Notes: a model not told the origin generated them from the letters alone. Counted from the first letter of the stretch, positions 12,301 through 23,330 are shown. The stretch is 64,000 nt of DNA from Undaria pinnatifida (GCA_012845835.1 JABAKD010000016.1:18658367-18722366); one strand, 5' to 3'. A program made the numbers and translations.

Positions 12301-12452
12301 AGCCTTCCGAGCACGAGTGCTGCAGGACAGAGAGCAGGTCCGAAGCCCAGCGCGGGCCCGAAGCCCAGCGGAAATCCAAAGCTTCACACCCAGTGCAATG
12401 CCGTTGACGGTTCTCGGGCTAGGGACTCAAGGCCGAAGAAAGCTGGGAAGAG
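4413..12452 (+). CDS. Multi-exon gene, large low-complexity protein of unknown function (both ends unresolved)
   Basis: Six plus-strand exons chain with matching GT-AG sites and codon phases: 4413-6371, 6460-6503, 6615-6668, 6980-7595, 9540-9750 and 11414-12452. The product is about 1,307 residues so far. In order, it shows a short acidic/Ala start, then long Pro and Gly homopolymer tracts. It continues with a Ser/Asp/Arg-rich middle of nuclear-protein character, an Arg-Glu dipeptide tract and a Lys/Ser/Ala-rich tail with a 74-codon tandem repeat. I see no known domain, signal peptide or membrane span. A short RNMRWADRWGG segment near the end of the first listed exon is the least simple sequence in the N-terminal half. 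The composition suggests a nuclear or RNA-associated protein, but that is only inference. The first coding exon and the true 3' exon are not identified. Reading past the last donor reaches a stop at 12622-12624. Confidence 0.5.
6460..6503 (+). CDS. Exon b of the unknown large gene (44 nt)
   Basis: It lies between a TCTCTTTAG acceptor and a GTAAGA donor and encodes acidic DEEQARTMDVLEVDE, entering in phase 0 and leaving in phase 2. It is too short to be seen as an independent frame. Confidence 0.5.
6615..6668 (+). CDS. Exon c of the unknown large gene (54 nt)
   Basis: The acceptor is GGGACCCAG and the donor is GTGAGC. It encodes YGDDRTEKCGVIIRLFI and completes the split Glu codon from the previous exon. 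Entry and exit are both phase 2. Confidence 0.45.
6980..7595 (+). CDS. Exon d of the unknown large gene (Ser/Arg/Asp-rich)
   Basis: The frame is fully open from the AACCAG acceptor to the GTGAGA donor. It has no ATG until near its end, so it is easily missed. It begins YFEVYRVRKFADWAAF, then runs through charged, Ser-rich sequence (for example a polyserine run and DEDDDD), and ends with NGRIEYNQMHRMLRAIRGLD, which looks like a small helical segment. The pyrimidine-rich stretch at 7022-7058 could hide a short intron with an acceptor near 7093, so the first 40 codons are less certain than the rest. Confidence 0.5.
9540..9750 (+). CDS. Exon e of the unknown large gene (Arg-Glu dipeptide tract)
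   Basis: The acceptor is TTGTGGGTAG and the donor GTAGGT; it enters in phase 0 and leaves in phase 1. It encodes RADYGGKRRGRERLTPPKNG, then a (RE)n tract from a GAGAGC-type hexamer at 9632-9672, then FDQDEDFYGPPRRRRQEWDE. RE/RS-type tracts are common in pre-mRNA processing factors, but that alone does not assign a role. The other two frames of the hexamer give SE or AR repeats and do not splice in phase. Confidence 0.5.
9787..10240. repeat. 41-bp minisatellite, block 1
   Basis: Units of 41 bp start at 10023, 10064, 10105 and 10146 with the core GTACCGGTATTGATGTCGTA and an ACCGAAGTGTCCG end. More diverged copies extend back to about 9830. The period is not a multiple of three, and the array lies inside the intron between the exons at 9540-9750 and 11414-12452, so it is noncoding. 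Each unit contains the palindromes GGTACC and ACCGGT. Confidence 0.85.
10262..10287. repeat. TA-dinucleotide tract
   Basis: A short (TA)n run follows the first minisatellite block and forms a near-perfect AT palindrome. It sits inside the same intron. Confidence 0.7.
10745..11110. repeat. 41-bp minisatellite, block 2
   Basis: This is the same unit as block 1 (TACCGGTATTGATGTCGTAC, then CCGAACTTACCGAAGTGTCC). About seven copies resume after some 500 bp of unrelated sequence. Both blocks end in a similar CGGCGGTA-plus-CTCGGTACGTA cap (10213-10232 and 11080-11098). That suggests duplication of the whole array, or one array split by an insertion. Confidence 0.8.
11414..12452 (+). CDS. Exon f of the unknown large gene (Lys/Ser-rich, internal repeats)
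   Basis: It is entered after a strong T/C-rich acceptor ending CGGGTAG, which completes the phase-1 codon left by the exon at 9540-9750. It is left at AAGAG/GTGCGC in phase 2. Two internal repeats are visible. Six 15-bp units at about 11508-11600 give a five-residue RDxxx repeat. A 222-bp unit starting at 11950 and again at 12172 carries SSxVGSS, SVKGGASA and AGPKPS. The protein is basic with no hydrophobic core, so it is probably disordered. If the donor is not used, the frame runs to a stop at 12622-12624. Confidence 0.5.
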
Positions 12453-12752
12453 GTGCGCACTAATTTTGAAACGTCTGGTGGGGGTTACAGTCGATTTGAA
12501 AGCGGCGGTTCCAGTGTTTTCGCGTTTTGGGCTCTCACCTCCGGAGATATACATGTGTTTGTGTTTACGAGGTGTAAACGCGCACCATTCGAGCGGATCC
12601 CTTTGTTCCGTACGATCAAAATGAGGCGGTGAATGGCGATCAAACTGTTTGTGGTGTCCATCTCAACCTTGACCGAACAGGATGGAATGTTTTAAATGAG
12701 CAGATAGATGCTGCGCGAGCTGCTGATGTCGCGCTCCTCAACCTCGCCCATA

Positions 12753-13076
12753 TGTATAGTAGGCGGCCAGCCAAGCGAGCATCGCCCTGTCACTTTGTAT
12801 CGGCATGCCGTAAGTGTGGGTTGAATTCACCCCCACCCACCGCAGAATTCGCGCTTACCTATGCCACGCGATATCCCCCGCCTTCTACGCCCCTCACGTG
12901 CGTTATGGTGACCCCGTCCTCATGTAGAGTGCGGCTAGCCATACGGGCATCGCCCTGTCACCTTTTATCGGCGTGGCATGCGTGTGGATTAAACTCATCT
13001 CCACCCACCGCCGAATGGGCGTATACTCATGCCGCGCGATATCCTCCGCCGTCTACGCCCTTGACGCGCGTTATGG
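12753..13076. repeat. Direct tandem duplication of about 156 bp
   Basis: The segment at about 12753-12908 is repeated at about 12919-13076. Shared landmarks are GCATCGCCCTGTCAC, CCACCCACCGC, GCGATATC and the TGCGTTATGGTG or GCGTTATGGTG end. Copies differ by scattered substitutions, and neither keeps an obviously conserved frame. Confidence 0.8.
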
Positions 13077-14980
13077 TGGGTGTGCGAAACTTTGGAAGGT
13101 CCTGCTCTTTTCCCGTCCCAATTGCTTTTCTAGCGTGCCAGCAGGTGTAGTTTATGACATGGGTAGTATCATACCGAACGGCCCTTCTAGCTCGATGTTG
13201 CTCGAGCTAAGAGTTTTTTTTTCTTGTGTCAAGAGCATCCGTTGTTCCAGGTTCAGAAGCGTCACGCGTGCATGTCTTGCTGACAGCATTTTGACTGCTT
13301 GCTGCCGTACATCAGTACCATATGTGTTAGGCTTGCGATCAGCCGCCGAGATCGTTTTGATCCTCTCGGCGTGTCTTAAGACACGCGCACTCAGCCCCAA
13401 CACGATGTTTGCACGCCCAATTTCACGGCCATGAACGAACTTTCCCCGAAACTTTGCTCGTTAGGAAATGCGACGAAGGCAGCTGAGCATCCACCCGTTG
13501 GTCTCGGGATGCCGAGACTGGAATCACAACGAGGTGGGAGAGTGCCCCCGGCTTGAAGTTTCCAGGGTATATTGGCCTTCATCTGTGATAATGTGGACAC
13601 CGACGGCCACTCCAGAGGCATATCGCGTTCAGCAAGAGCAATTTTATTACTTCAGAGAGCAACTCGAGGCTCACGGTTAGTGCTTTATTCATCGTCGCGA
13701 AGAGGGTCAAGGTCTGATCAGCACCTCGGCGCGGACAGGAAAACCGTTTGTGTTGGATGGGAACGAGATAGTTTGATGCTATTTTACCACTATCCTCTCG
13801 GCGCATGGGATTTGGCGAATTGGGCATATTTTTGTGTGTGTGTTGTACTGAAAGTAATGGTATAATTTGATCGGTCGTCTGGCACGGAGGTTTGGAGGGC
13901 CAGGCCGCGTTGCACCCTAGGGTGCGAACAGGAGTATTTGGGCGTGTGCCCGGCTGACTAATGTCTACGGTTTATTTATGTGTGACGAAGACGCAAACTT
14001 CGTTTCTTCGTTGGAGAAATCAACGGTTTTGAGCCTGCCGTGTACGGGTTGTGTGTGCCAATGATGATAGCATTGTTTTCATGCGTGAAGTATTTGCTCA
14101 CGAGCACGCACAACACCGGCCCAGTGCCGCGGACATGTCGGCCTGAATGAGCGCAAGGCAGTGCCATGGGCATTGGCACCACCCGAACAGCGCTCCTTGG
14201 CTTTGTTGTCTCGCGATACCTGATGCATGGCACCTCGTACATGCCAGATACATGACACATTGGGTTGGTGCTGGTGCTGCTGCTGCCAAGACCTGGTACA
14301 TCTGTCCGTGGTCCATACCACTCTGGGCGGAACTATACGGATCGTTTTGTATTCATGCTCGCGTGTTGGCGGTCCTCATGTTTATGCCCAGATGATACTT
14401 TCGTGCTGGTACATGACAGCGTCAGGAACAGCCGCCTACGCCGCCACCGCCGCCGATGATGCTGGTGCTGTGCTGGTGTGGCTGCGGCTGCTGTGTTGCT
14501 CATGTCGCGTGTACCCAAAACCTAGGCGTATACGCCGCTCTTTTTACTTGGGCGTTGACCAGGAAAAGCGATACGGGTGTTTGTTTTATTCCATTTGACG
14601 GTACAGAGGCCTGTCCTGCGGCCATGGATAGGTCATGGCGATTAGAGAACAGCTACCATCCACCAACACACACAAGCTGACGATAGTTACTAATATCCTG
14701 CTGCGCAAGTTCCTATTATTAGTATCTACAGTTATACTGTCTTAGTTTTGGGTCTGCCTTGTGTGTGTTTTTTTGTGCCGTGGGCGAGAGTATGGGTTTT
14801 TTCTTGAGAAGGTTTAATAGTTTTGGGTTGCTTTCGACCGGTTTTGCGGGTTGCTGGAGCCCTGTCGTAATATTTAGTTAGTTTCTTTGCTTCTGTCTGG
14901 AGCATCGGACGGTTTCGTTGCTCCTTTGCTACATTGCTCTCTTGTGCAATTCGTAGCGTTGCGTTCTCTGTGGCTGGTTG
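13077..14980. other. Intergenic stretch, no supported gene
   Basis: A 55-codon plus-strand frame ending near 13556 and a minus-strand frame over the same bases both look weakly protein-like. Neither can be tied to a splice chain. Part of 13925-13960 resembles 15025-15060 (both carry CCCGGCTGACT). Otherwise I see only CTG/GCC triplet patches at 14260-14500. Confidence 0.4.
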
Positions 14981-15189
14981 CCCACGTCCCACCTATTAAC
15001 AGATGTCGGAGTCGCCCTAATGTGCGCGCAGGAGCACTTGAGCGTGTACCCGGCTGACTGCTGTGCACCCTGATGCGGCCCTGATATGGTATATGGCGGG
15101 ACGATAAATATCGTTTCCTCACCGGGAGGATGTAATAGTTCTGCGTTGCTCTCCACTGATTTTGCTCCTTGCGGGAGCCCTCTAATATT

Positions 15190-16440
15190 CGGTTTGTTTA
15201 GTTGGAACCGCCTTGGACGCCAGAAAATTATTCCGTGGCTGGCACTCGTAGCCCATGCCACGCCTATAATGGTTTTGAAGCGATGGATATCCGGTTTTCT
15301 CGTACTACTGTAGTGTGTTTGTTTCTCCGAAGTTATCGTACTATAATATCGAACAACAGATGGCGCGCTGCATTCGTCTCCTGTGGCTTGTATCCGCAGT
15401 CCAGGTCCCGACTATTACCAGCGTGTGTTCGTTGTGCAGGTTTAGAATAAATTAGATGTCGGATCTTCTCGTATTGTAGTTTTTTTTTTTGTCGTAGTTA
15501 TCATACATGCTATTGAGCAACGAATTGCGCATTAAATTCTCTGGCTGGTACTTGTGGCCCATGCCCCGCCTGCTATCAGAGTGTGTTGGTGGTGCAGGTT
15601 TAGAAGACATTTTGTGTGGTTTTTTCGTAGTACGTACTGCTAGTGTATAGTCTAGTGTTTTTTGTTTTATCGAAGTTATCATACTATCGAGCAACGGATG
15701 GCGCACTGCATTCTCTGTGGCTGATACTCGTGGCCCATGCCCCGCCTGTCATCAGGGTGTGTTTGTTGTGTAGGTTTAGGAGAAGTTGGATGTCTGTTTT
15801 TCTCGCACTACGTGCCGTTGGTGTATAGTGTTTTTTTGTTTTATCGAAGTTATGCTATCGAGCAACGGACGGCGCAATGCACGGCGACTGCATTCTCTGT
15901 GGCTGGTACTCGTAGCCCATGTCCCGCCTACTGTATCAGAGTGTGTTTGCTGTGCAGGCTCAAAATAAATTGGAGGTATGGTTTCTCTCGTCCTTAATAT
16001 ATGTAGCGTTTTTTGTTCATCAAGTTATGTCCCATACAATCACAATGAACAACGGATAGCGCACTGCATTATCTCTGGCGGGTACTCGTAGCCCATGTCT
16101 CGCCAATTGTCAGAGTGTGTTCGTTGTGCAGGTTCAGAAGAAATCGGATGTCTGTGTTTTGGTACTAGCGTGTAGTTGTTTAGTTTTTTATCGAAGTTAT
16201 CATACTATCGAGCAACGGATGGCGCACCGCGTTCTCTGTGGCGGATACTCTTAGCCCATGTCCCGCCTAATATCATTGTGTACTGTGCAGATATGGAAGA
16301 AATGAACCTCTAATTTTCTCGTACTACTGCTTGCACGAGTAGGCGTTTTTTGCTTTCATTCAAGCTGTCACTATTGAAGAACGGATGGCGCTCGGGACGA
16401 AGTCTTTGAGCTACGAGTATTCACATGGCCTGAAGAGTTG
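15190..16440. repeat. Diverged tandem array, period about 173 bp, about seven copies
   Basis: Landmarks recur in order: a TTTATCGAAGTTATCATACT box at about 15329, 15494, 15670, 15845, 16017, 16192 and 16365; then GAGCAACGGATGGCGCACTG; then GGCTGGTACTCGTAGCCCATG; then a GTGTGTT and TGTGCAGGTT box. Spacing is about 165-176 bp. Copies are perhaps 70-85 percent alike by eye. No frame is open through the array. Confidence 0.8.
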
Positions 16441-16479
16441 CCTCTGGTGTTTGGTGTCTGTCATACCACACCAGGCACG

Positions 16480-17340
16480 TGTTTACAGCCTTGTGTTTTA
16501 GGTTTCCATTTTTTTGCGTGCCCATTATGTGTACACGGAGTATTAGATTTAGCCGCCAGTCACTGCTGTTGTACTGCCGAATTGTAAAGTTGTACCAAGT
16601 ACAGCCTACCTACATCGGCCGCGTACACGATATGCTGGGGGTGGCACTTTTTGGCCATTTTTTTCTGAATGGGGGTGCTCGCCACCTGCACAGTTTTTGG
16701 TCGTGTGTTTTACTTGAGTTTTCGTTGTTTTTTTGCGTTTCCACCGTACATTAGATTTAACCGTCAGTGGTTACTGTTGCACTGCCGGACTGTCAAATCG
16801 TGCATCCTTGCTACAACAGGCGCGTGCTACGATGGAGGTAGGAGTTTTTGGGCAACCTTTTTTTATGCTGGAGGGGCTATCCTCCTTTCCCTGTTTTTAG
16901 TTGTGTGTCTTAATGTCCCCCCCCCCGTTTTTTCGGCCTGTAGGCACTGCCGTTGTACTGCCGGTGCACAGTTTTTGGTTCTTCGGTCTTACTTGAGTTT
17001 TTGCTGTTTTTTTTCATGTCCACGGTGTATTGCATTCAGCTGTCAGTCACTGCTGTTGCACTGCCGGACGGTAAAATTGTACTGGTACTACCTAACTACA
17101 GTACATCGCACGCGTGCTATATAATAGGATAGGGGTAGTAGATTTTGGCGGAACATTTTCTGGCTGGACGGGCTCGTCTCTTTCACGGTTTTTGGTTCAT
17201 ACCCCTCACTCTAGTGTTTTTTTATTTGGCACGTCCACCGCGTTTTATTTAGCCGCCAGTCGCTGTTGTACTGCGGGATTGTAGAGATGTACAACTTATC
17301 TACCTACCTGGGACCTGTGCTTCGATAGGGGAGGCATTGT
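16480..17340. repeat. Second diverged tandem array, period about 210 bp
   Basis: A box resembling TTTAGCCGCCAGTCACTGCT followed by GTTGTACTGCCGG recurs near 16545, 16753, 16929, 17031 and 17245. T-rich tracts and a GGTGGCACTTTTTGG-like box lie between. One spacing is halved, suggesting a deletion or partial unit. The unit is unrelated to the array just upstream. Confidence 0.7.
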
Positions 17341-17610
17341 TTGGTCAGTTTCTGGCTGGAGGGGGCCCATTTTGGGGGAAAAATAACTATTGGGAATTGG
17401 TGTGAGGTATTTTTGCAATAGTAAAAGGGTTAGCTGAGGAACACCAACATCGTTGGATCCCCGTTTGTGATGTACCATACTGTTGATTACCAGGTATATG
17501 ACTGAGGCAGGTCATGGGGTTGTTCATCGAGTTAAGCGTGCGTTTTTTCTCAAAACCACAAAACCAGTTCAAGGGAGAAAGGAATAGAGCTCCTCAAGTG
17601 AGCAGTCTCA

Positions 17611-18452
17611 GAAAAAATCGGTGCGCCCCTACCGTAGCTTGCGTCATAGGTGAAAGTGGAGATAGCGGCGCTTCCTGTGCTGATGTCGGTTGTAAGGGTT
17701 TGCAAGTATTGCTTGCTTGCGTGCAACCTACGATCGAATCGATGTGGCACCCGGGCTAGGTGATCATGCACGTGACCCGTTCACGGAAAAAAGGTACTAA
17801 TTACCCGGTATGTTTTGCGGAGTTTACCTAACAAGTTGGCCGCCCGGATCTTTGAGGCGATGGGCTGTTCGCGTTTGCGAGCAGAAAGGACTTCCTGGTC
17901 GGATAAAGGTACGGGTGTGGACCCAACCCACCCTCTTGCCCTAACCCCGACCCCAACCCGGATCCAAAATGGGCCAGAAATGGGCGAGAAACGCGGCTGC
18001 GCCGCTTTTGGAAGTTTATTTATTATTCCGAGAAAAAATCGGTGCGCCCCTACCGTAGCTTGCGTCATAGGTGAAAGTGGAGATAGCGGCGCTTCCTGTG
18101 CTGATGTCGGTTGTAAGGGTTTGCAAGTATTGCTTGCTTGCGTGCAACCTACGATCGAATCGCTGTGGCACCCGGGCTAGGTGATCATGCACGTGACCCG
18201 TTCACGGAAAAAAGGTACTAATTACCCGGTATGTTTTGAGGAGTTTACCTAACAAGTTGGCCGCCCGGATCTTTGGGGCGGTGGGCTGTTCGCGTTTGCG
18301 AGCAGAAAGGACTTCCTGGTCGGATAAAGGTACGGGTGTGGACCCAACCCACCCTCTAGCCCTAACCCCGACCCCAACCCGGATCCAAAACGGGCCAGAA
18401 ATGGGCGAGAAACGCGGCTGCGCCGCTTTTGGAAGTTTATTTATTATTCCGA
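17611..18452. repeat. Near-perfect 421-bp tandem duplication
   Basis: 17611-18031 is repeated at 18032-18452 with only a handful of substitutions (for example CGATGTGG versus CGCTGTGG, and CTCTTGCC versus CTCTAGCC). The near identity makes it much younger than the surrounding repeats. Each copy includes CCCTAACCCCGACCCCAACC and an AAAAAATCGGTGCGCCCC start that resembles other repeats in this window. Confidence 0.93.
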
Positions 18453-21400
18453 TCTGCGGACCACCACATCGCCCTCGGCCAATGAAAGAGCGTAAAACCT
18501 ACCCTCCAAGATCCGGGCGGCACACCACATTGTTGGGTCTTTTTGAGATAATTGTGAGCGCTGCTGTGAACCGAAAATGACTCTGTGTGCGATGTTTTTC
18601 AGCAGAACCGTAATACCCACCTTGAGCTCCATGTCCATCCGCCTATGAAACCCGGGAATGTACCCAGCAGGATGTCCCTTGACGGCCACGAACCTCTCGA
18701 ATGGCGGTGTACCCTGTTCCGGCATCCGACAAATTTCCTTGGAGTATTTCACCAACCCGCAGATTTGCAAGAGCGAACTTACAACGCACATCAGGTTCAT
18801 ACTTCTTGCTGAAGAAATTGGCATGATAACCTCGTACAACCGTTCGACCTACGTGAGCAGCACACTGGGGAGCAGCACGGCAACGTGTATCGTTGGTGCT
18901 GCAAATCAGTTTCACTAACGCGCCGATTTGCGAGAAGAGTGCTTAACGGCGCCTGATCCTTGCTCTCATGGCCGAACAAGCGTTCGCCCAAAAAATACAC
19001 TCCCGCATGACGCAGCATAGGCAGAAGGATCCGAGCATTGTTGGGCCCAGCGCTGAGCTAAGTCTCTCCCCGGAAGCGTTGGCAGCTTCAACGCGAGACC
19101 GTGTTTTCGTTCCTGTTCCTTCACACGGCACGGCGACGGTACGTTGCGTTCAAGTACAAATAAATGTTGGGATGGGCCATTGTCGATCCGTTCCCAAGCG
19201 TCGCTCGGCCAATCGGAAAGAGTGCGCCCGTGCGCGACCATATCGATTTTTACTTTTGCATCTCACTTCGTTCATGTTGCTGAAATTGTCAACCTTCTCC
19301 TGCGGCCGCCCAACCTCAATAATTGAGCAGTACAGTGGGGAACATTAATTAGCGGTGCGTTACAGTTGCAACTAAACTTGCGGTGGGTGAGATTTATCTC
19401 GAGAGATGTGATGACGCACCTGTCTCACACAATGGCTTGGCTCACCCATCAAACGTGGAAATTTCAACAGCCTTGCAATCCTTCGCAATACACCGCTAAT
19501 GTTTTTCCTTGCCCCGAGCATGCCAGCAATCATTTCCTAGTTGTGCTACCGCGGTTAAGCGGGTGGTATTGGCGCGGTGGCGGCTGTGAACATACCAAGG
19601 CCGCCACCATTCGTATGCAATGTTATTAATAGCAACTGCCACGGCTACTAAACTGTATACTAGGAGTCGCAACACGCTCCCAGCACGATGCTGCTTGTGC
19701 CGCAGATATCGATTATCCTACGAGGCCGTGAGGGAGACCGCCTCTCAGTATTTTTGTCATTTTTACCCCGTGTTCAGAAGCGTTAAATGTGGATATTGCA
19801 AACTTACAAATAAAAATAAAACGAACGAAACGCACCTAAACGATGCATGAAGTCATCTACTTCACCTGTAAATATCTCATACTTCTTGTTGCTGAAATTG
19901 GTAACCTCCTCTTACCAGCATCCGATATACCCCCGCAAGATCCCCGTATCCATCCACCCATGTCACCAAGATGTCCCCTCACGACCGCAGATGATCTACG
20001 CACGATCATTCCGAACGAGAATATGGTGTGCCTCATGCGTTCCAGCCCTGGGATCCTGCGGTTCCGGTTGATTCGTACGCCAAGTCCGCCTCCTCACCCC
20101 ACACCCGGTGATGTACGAGAATTGTCGAAGGAACATGATGCACAGTCGTCCTGCTCCTTCCACCCGGTATCCACGATCTGCGCACGCAAGTGGTTACGTC
20201 GAGCGTTGGCTCGGCCACAATTCTGGTGATTTTCTGTCGGCGCTGCCTTGGCGCGAGCGTGGGATACAGCTGTCCTTGGCGACGTAATTATGTGAATGCA
20301 GCTGTTGCCACGAATGCCAATGTTCCACTTATCGCAGCTTGTGGCCTACAGTCTGACCTTACGCCTGGAATGCTTGTGGTCATTTTTCGCTTCGGCCTTA
20401 GTTGTACTACTGCTTGCAGCTCCACACGAAACTTACTGCTGCGACGTCTGACTCGAAGTTGTCTCACGGTATGATATCTTATCGATTCTGTCACACGAGT
20501 CTATAGTTGCGCGTACCATATCCTCCCGTTCTTTACACAATCGTCCCTCTAGGTTCCACCGGTCCACCTGCAAATCTTCCGATGTTGCCTCGAAGGTAAT
20601 ATCCTACCCATTGGCCACGACAGATTATCTCGCCGTCGAGACCGCCCCTCTCGAGATACCATCCACGACAGAATATATCGCCGTCGACACCGCTCAACTC
20701 AAGATACCGTCCTCCCCCACCGGGTGTTTCGGCACTCGGCGGCAGATCCAACGGGCGGCTACCCCTGCCGTCAACAGTGTCGCTTGCCCGACGACCGCAC
20801 CCCCCCCGAGAGCACTCGCTGCAGCTGGCGCTGCTCCTTACATCCTTTAGAATGGCACACACGATATTGGGGAAAAGCAACTTGGAATCAGTTTGGGATT
20901 ATGTTCGCAGTGATATAGGGAAACCCGCGGATATGATCGCCTCTACCACCCTTTATCCACTTGCCCATTGACGTACAGTTTGGTGCCGTGGCTGTGCTCG
21001 AGCCCGTCGGCGGTCGCACGGTCTTCGACGGCGGTGGTCCCGGGATGGGCAGTTTTGGGAGGTTTTCGTGTAGCTTCACGCGGCCGTTCTAAGTGCTGTC
21101 GATGACGCCAAGAACAACGTGCCGTCGAAGACGAGGAGAAAGTGGAATCGCGTCGGCGCGACGAGCCGCGTTTTTTGCCCATCACAGCGGTGGTGACTAC
21201 GCGCGGATTGCACCATGAACCAAATGCTACGCAGGCGGCGCCAATGAGCTTTAACAGTGTGGATAATCTGTCACAAGCGTATTTTCTGACAACAAGTGTT
21301 GAAAGAACGCTGTGCCCCTTGGAGCGTTACCCGGCAACGGCCAAGGAAAACGGCATTGCCCTCCGAAACCTGACCATTGGCCGCGACAGTCAACACTAGT

Positions 21401-22370
21401 TGTGAGGAGCCCGTTCTCGTGACAGTGACCACCCTTCAGTCCCCCTCACCTAAACCAAGTTTTCTTATGCAGCACACCCACGCACTCCTCTCGGTCTTCG
21501 AGCGCCCGAGGACGGGTACCACTATACAGAAGGTCTCTCTCCGCCGCCACCACCGCCGACGCGACCTTTTAGGTGTTCACGTTTAGCTAGGCCTGGGCGG
21601 TCTGCCTCGTTTTCAGCGTAACTTCTAGGACGCATGCCGTGGTCAGGGTGCAACCTTTTTTTTCTGAGGCTCCTCACTTGAAGAGCTCCACACCCCACCT
21701 ATAAACTGACTTTCAGAAAAAATGTGTGCTTAACCCGATGAACAATCCCATTGCCTACAGTAGGTATATTACAGATATTAGATAGTGGCCGACAGTACGT
21801 AGGTACCAGGTATGTTTTGTATACCGGTAACGGATAAGGTTAAGGTTGTAAAACACTACTGGAATCCGAACGATTTTGGGTAACCCCTCGGTTGAGGAGC
21901 TCCGCATCAGCCAAGAATACTTTGGCAAAAACGTGGTGTCTCTATCGTAGCATGTTTCATGGGTTGTCCTAGAGGAGTGCGCCACGACCGTCTCTGCGGG
22001 CAACTCCTGGTTTTTCGGGTGCACGGTAACACCGTTGTTTTCGCAACCGAGTCAAATTAACACGACATATGCGTGGAGCTGTAATGAGCTTATAAGATTT
22101 ATTTTTACCCATTCACCAGGAGATTAAACGAAACCAACAAAAGCAAAGACTGCCTACGCAAATCAGGCGTGGTTCGCCCCTGAAATGCGCAGCGTCGTGC
22201 GCGGTTTGGCAGTTAAATGTTCCTCGAGTACACCCTGTAGCGCCTCTCTTGCGGGGGCTGCCGGTCAAAGCGGTGTTGGCTTCGACCCACGTTCACGATT
22301 TAGGCTCTTTGAGCCCTGGCTTGTTTTCGTAACGAGACGTGTTATGTATGGCCTGCCCCGAGCGCATGTT
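18453..22370. other. No supported gene; scattered degenerate repeat fragments
   Basis: Segments around 18600-18830 and 19850-20010 share blocks (GTTCATACTTCTTGCTGAA-like and AGGATGTCCCTTGACG-like), and 19255-19300 carries one of them. They look like old copies of one element. Minus-strand frames over 18444-18915 have some protein character but are broken and unrecognised. Near 21700-21960, segments with CCTCGGTTGAGGAGCTC and CTCTATCGTAGCA resemble repeats at 61700 and 63800. Confidence 0.4.
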
Positions 22371-23330
22371 ACAACTAGGGGTGTTACCCGACGAGTACCC
22401 GTCTCAACCGGGTACCCGCTAATTTCGGGGGGGAAAATACCCGGGTACTCGCGAGTATTTACGGCTACTTTGGGCGGGTACCCGAGTACCCGTATAACAT
22501 CCGGGTACCCGGCTAGCAGACGGGTGCCCGTCTAACAGCCGGGTACCCGGATACCCAGGGCATTATTTCTCGTCAAGTTCGGTCCTTAAAGTTCGCTACG
22601 AATTAGCTACTACGAATATAAACTCTTTATTAAGGTAGTTGTTGTAACGCAAAGGGTGCAGGATTCGGTATAACAACCCTGCCACAAGCAATGATTTCCG
22701 TACACCGGTAAAACAGACTACGCGATGCAAAAGCATCGTAGATATGTATGTGTTTATGGGTTCAAAGCACAGGCGGGTGAGGCGAGAGGCGAGAGAGAGG
22801 CATGAGACAGAATTTTCCTTTTGGAAACGGCTTCCTGGAGAATATCGTACGGAATAGTACCCAGGGGACGTGATGTAGGAGATGATAAGTTGCCATGCCC
22901 GGGATTTCGAACGTCATATAACGAGTGCCCGGGTACCAGCGTACCCGAGTACCCGTTTAAATCGGGTACCAGGGTCCGGGTATCCGTTTAAACCGGGTAC
23001 CGGGGTACCTGGGGCCCTAATACTCGGCGAGTATGAATTGCTACTCGTAAGGTCACAGCGAGAAGTGAGGCTTAAGACAGACTTTTCAGTTTAAAAAGGG
23101 TTTCCTGGAGAATGTTGTACGAAATAGTACACAGAGGACGTGATTTAGGGGGTAATAAATTGCCATGCCCCGGGATTTCGAACGTAATATAACGAGTACC
23201 CATGTACCCGGAGCCCAAATACTCGGCGAGTTTGAAGTGCTACTCGTACCCGTGACGGGTATTAGCAAGCCGGGTAATACTAGCGAGTACCCAGGTAATT
23301 GGTAAAAGGGTAACACCTCTAGATACAACC
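22370..23330. repeat. CGGGTACCCG-rich block with two 270-bp copies
   Basis: Numerous palindromic GGGTACCCG-type motifs fill 22380-22560, 22925-23010 and 23195-23300. A longer unit occurs twice, about 270 bp apart, near 22831 and 23101. It contains TTCCTGGAGAATATCGTACG, GGACGTGAT and GCCCGGGATTTCGAACGT. There is no coding frame. Confidence 0.75.

Noticed and set aside
13393..13556. 55-codon plus-strand frame as the last exon of the unknown large gene
   Set aside because: No acceptor enters it in the required phase 2. A tiny alternative exon after GCTCGTTAG at 13464 fits in phase but encodes only six residues, which is too little to support.
18444..18915. Minus-strand frames with segments such as TMWCAARILEGRFYALSLAE
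   Set aside because: Two overlapping frames look equally protein-like, related blocks recur nearby in broken form, and no family is recognisable. Treated as a degenerate repeat.
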